From the NCBI RefSeq assembly GCF_013385425.1, contig NZ_JACAQA010000018.1, positions 248,001 to 312,000 on the forward strand: DNA of 64,000 nucleotides. Direction: 5' to 3'. This DNA is from Pseudomonas gingeri (lineage in GTDB: Bacteria > Pseudomonadota > Gammaproteobacteria > Pseudomonadales > Pseudomonadaceae). Numbering within the stretch: position 1 is the first letter of the stretch; every line of letters begins with the position of its first letter. Shown one piece after another: positions 59,117-64,000 of the stretch. Under the pieces are notes generated by a model. It made no database searches. It saw only the letters and a list, made by a program, of their open reading frames with translations, and was not told where the DNA came from. A program made the translations under genes and the position numbers.

Positions 59117-59999
59117 GCAGCGGTGAATCCTCCGGCAGGTGCACCCGCAGGGCCGCCGGACGGACCTCGAAACGCAGGCTGTCGCTGAGCAAGGGCTCAC
59201 CGTCGAGATTGAGGTACAACCCCTCGGACACCTTGATTTCGACCCAGGGCAGGCGAGCCCGGACGAACAGGTTGTCCAGCCCCCAGCCACCGGCCATCAA
59301 CTCGCGCAAGGTCGTGATCATCTCCTGGGGGGCCGGCAGGATGCTGATATCGAGCATGCCGTCGTCGACCAGCGCCTCGGGGCACAGCGGGTGCCCACCT
59401 CCCGCCTGGCGACCGTTGCCGATGCCCAATGCCAGCAGATCGCCCTTCCAGTGGAAATCCGGCCCCTGCAGCTCGCCATAGGCGACATGCAACTCACTGA
59501 AACGGCTGAGGCCGGTAAACAGGTAGGCAGCGCCTCCCAGCAGTTTTTTCAGATCTTCCGAAGTATTGGCGGTGACCAGGCTGCCAAAGCCGCCGGTGGC
59601 CATGTTGAGGAATATCTGCTCGCCGACGCCGCCAAGGTCGATCGCCCGCGCCGGGACCTCAAGCAACGCCAGGGCCTGGGCCGGCTCCAGCGGCACACCG
59701 GCCGAACGGGCAAAGTCATTGGCAGTCCCCAGCGGCAGCAACACCAGGCTGGCGTCCACTTCGGCATTGGCCAGGGCCTCGGCGACATCGCGCAGAGTGC
59801 CGTCGCCGCCGCCGGCAATCAACTGCCGATAGCCCAGCGCCAGCGCTTCGCCGACCAGGCGCCGGGCATCGCCGGCCTCCCAGGTCAGGCGCACCGCCAG
59901 GTCCCAGCCCTCGGCCCGCTTGCCCTCGACAGCGGCCCGCACAGCCTCGTTGAGGGCTTGTTTGCCATGCAGAATCAACAATGCCTTGCGCTCGTTCAT
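59100..59999 (-). CDS. yegS: Lipid kinase YegS-like (diacylglycerol kinase catalytic family)
   Basis: The 299 residues match YegS: N-terminal kinase domain with the nucleotide loop AGGGDGTLRDVAEAL near residue 62, LPLGTANDFARSAGVP near 94, and the beta-sandwich C-terminal domain with GIGNGRQAGGG near 195. YegS phosphorylates lipids such as phosphatidylglycerol in vitro; the natural substrate is uncertain. It converges with the response regulator gene. Confidence 0.92.
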   Translation of the reverse strand: MNERKALLILHGKQALNEAVRAAVEGKRAEGWDLAVRLTWEAGDARRLVGEALALGYRQLIAGGGDGTLRDVAEALANAEVDASLVLLPLGTANDFARSAGVPLEPAQALALLEVPARAIDLGGVGEQIFLNMATGGFGSLVTANTSEDLKKLLGGAAYLFTGLSRFSELHVAYGELQGPDFHWKGDLLALGIGNGRQAGGGHPLCPEALVDDGMLDISILPAPQEMITTLRELMAGGWGLDNLFVRARLPWVEIKVSEGLYLNLDGEPLLSDSLRFEVRPAALRVHLPEDSPLLSRRG

Positions 60000-60401
60000 G
60001 AGCCTTGTCTTCCTTCAACGTGACCGTGAAAGATGTTGACCGCGGCCGAAGCAAAAAGACTCTCGATCCATTGAATTTATCTGCTATTTATGTAGTCCTA
60101 ATACGAAAGAATTAGTCGGATTTTTTTTACAATAAGCCGTCATTTGGCTGTGCAGTCTGCTGTTTCATGCGCTTTACTCAAACCCATAACACCCATAGCA
60201 GGAAGCAAACACGAAGCGTCAGGTCGATGAAAATCGCAAGACGACAGTAGGAGGACTCACTTGGATTGACGCTGTTCAATCTGCAAAATGATCAACCTTC
60301 AGGGATGGGGTCAGCGCAACAAAGCCTTGGTTTTTCTACTGAAACAACTGCCACGACATTTCGTAATTACCATTCACGATGGTAAGACGGGAGGGGTGTT
60401 T
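60000..60401. promoter_or_regulatory. psl promoter and leader region
   Basis: 400 bases between the divergent yegS and pslA, AT-rich at 60060-60140, which is the likely promoter zone. The stretch includes the RsmA-type site at 60300. In P. aeruginosa the psl leader is translationally repressed by RsmA, so a long leader here fits. I find no clear FleQ site and no confident -35/-10 pair. Confidence 0.5.
60300..60307 (+). promoter_or_regulatory. Candidate RsmA/CsrA binding site in the psl leader
   Basis: CAGGGATG fits the CANGGANG core of RsmA/CsrA sites, about 95 bases before the pslA start. A second GGA-like stretch is the ribosome site itself (GGGAGG). RsmA control of psl is established in P. 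aeruginosa; here it is inferred from one good match. Confidence 0.4.
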
Positions 60402-61838
60402 ATGCGCCTGCAGCCGGTTGACAGCCTGTTACTGACACGACCCAGTATGGTCGAGTACTTCCTGTTCGGCATCCGCCTGATCCATGGCGTGACCGCGATG
60501 CTGCCGGGCCTGATGCTGCTGGTATACCTGGGCGAGCAAGATCCAACCGTCATCAAGAGCTACCTCACCCTGCTGCTGTTCTTCGGTTTCATCAGCGTGC
60601 TGATCTTCCAGGCGCTGGGCGTGTATGCCGAGACCATCTTCAGCAACCTGCTGCGTTTTCAACTCACACTCTTCGCCTGGTCATCGGCGTTCTGCCTGCT
60701 GCTGTTCATGCACCATGGTTTGTCACTGTTCAACTTCCTGACCAACACCGAACTGTTTATCTGGTTTATTTCAAGCCTGATACTGTTCGGTGTCGAACGC
60801 CTGGTTCTGCTGACCCTGTTCCAGCAACTGATGCAACGGGGGTTTTTCCTGCAGCACGCGGTTATCCTCGGCGCCACTGAAAACGGCCAGCGCCTGGCCG
60901 AATACCTGGCCCAGCACCAGGACATCCGCTCCGGGGTCATCGGTTTTATCGACGACCGCATCGGCCGCCTGCCCAAGACCCTGGTCAACCAGCCGCTGCT
61001 GGGCAACTCCAATGACCTGGAACGCCTGATCCGCGAAGAAAAGGTCACCCAGGTCCTGGTCGCCCTGCCCTGGTCGGCGGAAAACCGCATGGACTACATC
61101 ATCCGCGAACTACGCCGCCTGCCGGTCAATGTGCTGCTGGTGCCGGACATGGTTGCCTTCCGGCATGCCCACAACCGCATCACCGAAGTCGCCAACCTGC
61201 CGATGTTCAACGCCTCCGAGGTTCCCCTGCGCGGCTGGTCGCCGATGTTCAAGCGCCTGGAGGACATGGTCCTGTCGAGCCTCGCACTGATCCTCTTGTC
61301 GCCGATCATGCTGCTGACGGCCCTGGCGATCAAAATCGATTCGCCGGGCCCGGTGCTGTTTCGCCAGAAGCGCTACGGCTACAACAACCGCCTGATCGAA
61401 GTCTTCAAGTTCCGCTCGATGCACCAGCACCAGAGCGATGCCAACGCCGAAACCCAAACCACCCGCGGCGATCCGCGGATCACCCGGGTCGGACGTTTTA
61501 TCCGCAGAACCAGCCTCGACGAGTTGCCACAGCTGTTCAATGTTTTCATCGGCAGCATGTCGATGGTCGGCCCGCGCCCCCACGCCACGGCCACCAAGGC
61601 GGCGGGCATCCTGTTCGAGGAAGCGGTCAAGGAATACACCTCGCGCCACCGGGTCAAGCCAGGCATCACCGGACTCGCCCAGATCAATGGCTACCGCGGC
61701 GAAACCGACACCCTGGAAAAAATCGAAAAACGTGTCGAGTTCGATCTGGAGTACATCGAAAACTGGTCGATCTGGTTCGACCTCTACATCCTGTTCCGCA
61801 CTGTCCCGGCAGTGCTCATGACCCGCGAGGCCTTCTGA
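60402..61838 (+). CDS. pslA: PslA, polyprenyl-phosphate sugar-phosphate transferase
   Basis: This 478-residue inner membrane protein is the usual PslA length. Hydrophobic segments lie at about 20-43, 52-72, 83-105 and 115-140. A Rossmann-like domain (about 150-270; VILGATENGQRLAEYLAQH) and a re-entrant or membrane helix near 285-310 follow. The C-terminal sugar transferase domain has SPGPVLFRQKRYG, FKFRSMHQH, RRTSLDELPQLFNVF and MSMVGPRPHA. It probably starts Psl repeat-unit assembly by moving a hexose phosphate to undecaprenyl phosphate. ATG at 60402 with GGGAGGGG upstream gives the PslA start; an in-frame ATG at 60288 would add 38 residues without a ribosome site. pslB follows immediately. 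Confidence 0.95.
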   Translation: MRLQPVDSLLLTRPSMVEYFLFGIRLIHGVTAMLPGLMLLVYLGEQDPTVIKSYLTLLLFFGFISVLIFQALGVYAETIFSNLLRFQLTLFAWSSAFCLLLFMHHGLSLFNFLTNTELFIWFISSLILFGVERLVLLTLFQQLMQRGFFLQHAVILGATENGQRLAEYLAQHQDIRSGVIGFIDDRIGRLPKTLVNQPLLGNSNDLERLIREEKVTQVLVALPWSAENRMDYIIRELRRLPVNVLLVPDMVAFRHAHNRITEVANLPMFNASEVPLRGWSPMFKRLEDMVLSSLALILLSPIMLLTALAIKIDSPGPVLFRQKRYGYNNRLIEVFKFRSMHQHQSDANAETQTTRGDPRITRVGRFIRRTSLDELPQLFNVFIGSMSMVGPRPHATATKAAGILFEEAVKEYTSRHRVKPGITGLAQINGYRGETDTLEKIEKRVEFDLEYIENWSIWFDLYILFRTVPAVLMTREAF

Positions 61839-63296
61839 ATGGGCGTACTCATCCCCTGCATCATCGCCGGTGGCGCCGGCACCCGTTTGTGGCCGGTCTC
61901 CCGCGAGGCCATGCCGAAACCCTTCATGCGCCTGCCCGACGGCGAAAGCCTGTTGCAGAAGACCTTCCGCCGGGCCGCCGAACTGCCCGGTGTCCAGCGG
62001 GTACTGACGGTGACCAACCGCGAGGTGTTCTTCCGTACCCTGGATGACTACCGCCAGTTGAACAAGGCCGACGCGGCGCTGGACTTCATCCTCGAACCCT
62101 TTGGTCGCAACACCGCCCCGGCCATCGCCGCGGCGGCCTTGCATGTGGCCAGGCTCTACGGCGACGACGCGCAACTGCTGGTTCTGCCGGCCGATCACCT
62201 GATCAAGGACCTGGACGCCTTCGCCAAGGCGGTCGACAGCGCTCGACTCCTGGCCGAGCAAGGCTGGCTGGTGACCTTCGGCCTGGTACCGACCCACCCC
62301 GAGACCGGCTTCGGCTATATCGAGAAAGGCCAGGCCCTGGGCGATGAGGCGTTCCAGGTCGCCCGCTTTGTCGAGAAGCCCGATGCGAAGACCGCGCAGC
62401 AGTACCTCAATGGCGGCCGGTACCTGTGGAACGCCGGCATGTTCTGCATGCGGGCCGACGCCGTGCTGCGCGAACTGCGCGAACACGCCCCGGACGTCCT
62501 CGAGGCCATGACCGAGTGCCTGGCCCTCAGCCACAGCCGCGAAGGCAGCCAGGAACTTCAACTGGAACTGGATGGCAAGAGCCTGGCCCGGGCGCCGGAC
62601 ATCTCCATCGACTACGCCCTGATGGAACGCTCGCGCAAAGTCGCGGTGGTGCCCTGCCAACTCGGCTGGAGCGACATCGGTTCGTGGCAGGCGGTGCGTG
62701 AACTGACACCGGCCGATGCCCAGGGCAACCAGTGCAACGGCGAGACCGTGCTGCATGACGTCAGCAACTGCTACATCGATTCGCCCAAGCGCCTGGTGGG
62801 CGGCGTCGGGCTCAAGGACCTGATCATCATCGACACGCCGGACGCCTTGCTGATCGCCGACGGCAAACGCAGCCAGGACGTCAGGCTGATCGCCCAGGAA
62901 CTCAAGCGCCAGGGCCACGACGCCTATCGCCTGCACCGTACCGTGAGCCGTCCATGGGGCACCTACACCGTGCTCGAGGAAGGCAAGCGCTTCAAGATCA
63001 AGCGCATCGTGGTCAAGCCCAATGCGTCGCTGTCGCTGCAGATGCACCACCATCGCAGCGAACACTGGATCGTGGTCAGCGGCATGGCGCGGGTCACCAA
63101 CGGCGACAACGAGTTCATGCTCGATACCAATGAGTCGACCTTTATCAAGCCGGGCAAACAGCACCGGCTGGTCAACCCGGGGGTGATCGACCTGGTGATG
63201 ATCGAAGTACAGAGCGGCGAATACCTCGGCGAAGACGACATCGTGCGTTTCACCGATATTTATGGACGGGTTCCCGTCGAAACCAGCAAGACCTGA
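61839..63296 (+). CDS. pslB: PslB, mannose-1-phosphate guanylyltransferase / mannose-6-phosphate isomerase
   Basis: This is a 485-residue bifunctional enzyme of the AlgA type. The guanylyltransferase part is at 1-290 (IIAGGAGTRLWPVSREAMPKPFMRL; LPADHLIKD; FVEKPDAKTA; WNAGMFCM), and the isomerase cupin is near 350-485 (RPWGTYTVLEEGKRFKIKRIVVKP; MHHHRSEHWIVVSG). It makes GDP-mannose, a Psl precursor. It starts directly after the pslA stop. Paralogues AlgA and WbpW elsewhere in pseudomonads overlap in function. Confidence 0.96.
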   Translation: MGVLIPCIIAGGAGTRLWPVSREAMPKPFMRLPDGESLLQKTFRRAAELPGVQRVLTVTNREVFFRTLDDYRQLNKADAALDFILEPFGRNTAPAIAAAALHVARLYGDDAQLLVLPADHLIKDLDAFAKAVDSARLLAEQGWLVTFGLVPTHPETGFGYIEKGQALGDEAFQVARFVEKPDAKTAQQYLNGGRYLWNAGMFCMRADAVLRELREHAPDVLEAMTECLALSHSREGSQELQLELDGKSLARAPDISIDYALMERSRKVAVVPCQLGWSDIGSWQAVRELTPADAQGNQCNGETVLHDVSNCYIDSPKRLVGGVGLKDLIIIDTPDALLIADGKRSQDVRLIAQELKRQGHDAYRLHRTVSRPWGTYTVLEEGKRFKIKRIVVKPNASLSLQMHHHRSEHWIVVSGMARVTNGDNEFMLDTNESTFIKPGKQHRLVNPGVIDLVMIEVQSGEYLGEDDIVRFTDIYGRVPVETSKT

Positions 63297-63323
63297 GACA
63301 CCTGAAACAGTAGGAGCACCCAC

Positions 63324-63365
63324 ATGCGCGGACCCGGGTCCGTCAAGGGGGGTAACCATGCATAA
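63324..63365 (+). CDS. Mini-ORF of 13 codons between pslB and pslD
   Basis: ATG with AGGAG 8 bases upstream, reading MRGPGSVKGGNHA then TAA. It starts 27 bases past the pslB stop and overlaps the second mini-ORF. A perfect 14-base palindrome CGGACCCGGGTCCG (63329-63342) lies inside it. Coding status is unproven, but the ribosome site is better than that of pslD itself. Confidence 0.35.
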   Translation: MRGPGSVKGGNHA

Positions 63366-63384
63366 AGGGAAGACTGACCAATGA
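63358..63384 (+). CDS. Mini-ORF of 8 codons coupled to pslD
   Basis: ATG after AAGGGGGGTAACC, reading MHKGKTDQ then TGA. Its TGA overlaps the pslD ATG (ATGA at 63381-63384), the arrangement of coupled translation. It may deliver ribosomes to pslD, whose own ribosome site is distant. Confidence 0.4.
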   Translation: MHKGKTDQ

Positions 63385-64000
63385 ACAAACTCCTGCTGAT
63401 CCTCAGTGTTTTATTAATCAGCGCGTGCAGCATACCGGCCAAGGTGGCATTACCGGATAACGACGTCCTGCGCGAAGGTCACCGGGCCGGCGACGCCCTG
63501 GCCGGCAAGCCGCTGCCGGACCAGCGCATCCGCGCCGGCGACACCTTGCGTATCGTGCGCAATACCGGTGAAGCGCCGTCCATTTCCGCCTTCACCGCCA
63601 ACTCGATCTACGAACTGACGCTGTTCATCGTGATGAATGACGGCAGCTTTTCCTACCCCTATGTCGGCAACGTCAAGGCCGCCGGCCTGACCCCCCAACA
63701 ACTGACCCTGATCCTCGAAGACAAGCTGAAGAATATCTACCAGGATTCGGCCCTGACGGTGAATATCTCCCAGGCCCCGAGCAACACCGTGTTCGTCGGT
63801 GGCTCGGTGCGCACCCCGGCCAGCCTGCCGGTGACCACCGTCACCACCCTGGAACAGGCCCTGATCGGCGCCGGCGGTCTGTTGCCGGTGGGCGACAGCC
63901 GCAATATCGCCTTGCTGCGCCAGGACGACGACGGTCGCTACAAGACCTACTTCTTCGACTATCGCGACACCATGCTCGCCGGCGCCAGCAACCGCGCACC
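63381..64000 (+). CDS. pslD: PslD, polysaccharide export outer membrane lipoprotein (partial)
   Basis: The first 206 codons are visible; the gene runs off the window. A lipoprotein signal (NKLLLILSVLLISAC, anchor Cys at about residue 15) precedes a Wza-type polysaccharide export domain (RIRAGDTLRIVRNTGEAP; DGSFSYPYVGNVKAAGLTPQQLTLILEDKLKNIYQDSALTVNI) and a SLBB domain (NTVFVGGSVRTPASLPVTTVTTLEQALIGAGGL). PslD carries Psl across the outer membrane. In P. aeruginosa pslC lies between pslB and pslD; here only 84 bases separate them. Confidence 0.94.
   Translation, partial: MNKLLLILSVLLISACSIPAKVALPDNDVLREGHRAGDALAGKPLPDQRIRAGDTLRIVRNTGEAPSISAFTANSIYELTLFIVMNDGSFSYPYVGNVKAAGLTPQQLTLILEDKLKNIYQDSALTVNISQAPSNTVFVGGSVRTPASLPVTTVTTLEQALIGAGGLLPVGDSRNIALLRQDDDGRYKTYFFDYRDTMLAGASNRA

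Overview
The window is a stretch of Pseudomonas chromosome, almost certainly from the P. fluorescens group. The basis is high GC content with pseudomonad codon use, a gene order matching the Pseudomonas core (lolCDE, PilZ gene, GDPD, sthA, apbE; gap, mfd, csiV; mtnP, nagZ, psrA, lexA, sulA, topA, fadBA, uup, slt), Pseudomonas-type REP/REPIN repeats, and a psl exopolysaccharide operon without pslC. No rRNA, tRNA or CRISPR array was seen.

Positions 1 to about 3615 look like one end of a genomic island. They are lower in GC and carry a Tn3-type serine recombinase, a protein with a Mu gpF-like C-terminus, an HNH-type protein and a complete miaE. The island appears to have entered the resident miaE just after its Asn-Cys-Glu codons (about 38 codons in). 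A native 5' stub survives at 3615-3719, and the island carries a divergent intact replacement miaE whose start lies inside the stub reading frame. The other island end is to the left of the window.

From 3.6 to 21.5 kb the content is core metabolism and envelope: a universal stress gene with a well-placed Anr box, acnB with a long foldable leader, queF, a cupredoxin gene and a copper-type two-component system sharing a CopR-like box, the LolCDE lipoprotein release system, a PilZ protein, a phosphodiesterase, SthA, ApbE and a CitA-like citrate carrier.

From 21.6 to 27.7 kb, on the minus strand, lies a compact four-gene operon: HlyD-like adaptor, secreted helical-toroid protein, BcsA-like glycosyltransferase with a C-terminal PilZ domain, and OprM/NodT-type outer membrane factor. 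It looks like a synthase-dependent polysaccharide system with tripartite-efflux-style export instead of BcsB/BcsC. It is the best candidate in the window for an undescribed system.

From 28.4 to 54.1 kb is housekeeping: gap, mfd-csiV, a SWIM/SNF2 helicase, mtnP-nagZ, psrA with two operators, lexA-sulA with two SOS boxes, topA, fadBA, a second universal stress gene, uup and slt. From 54.1 to 60 kb come a MOSC protein, cheV, an Hpt-like protein, a NarL-type two-component pair and a YegS-type kinase. From 60.4 kb to the right edge the psl operon starts (pslA, pslB, two mini-ORFs, pslD cut by the window end).
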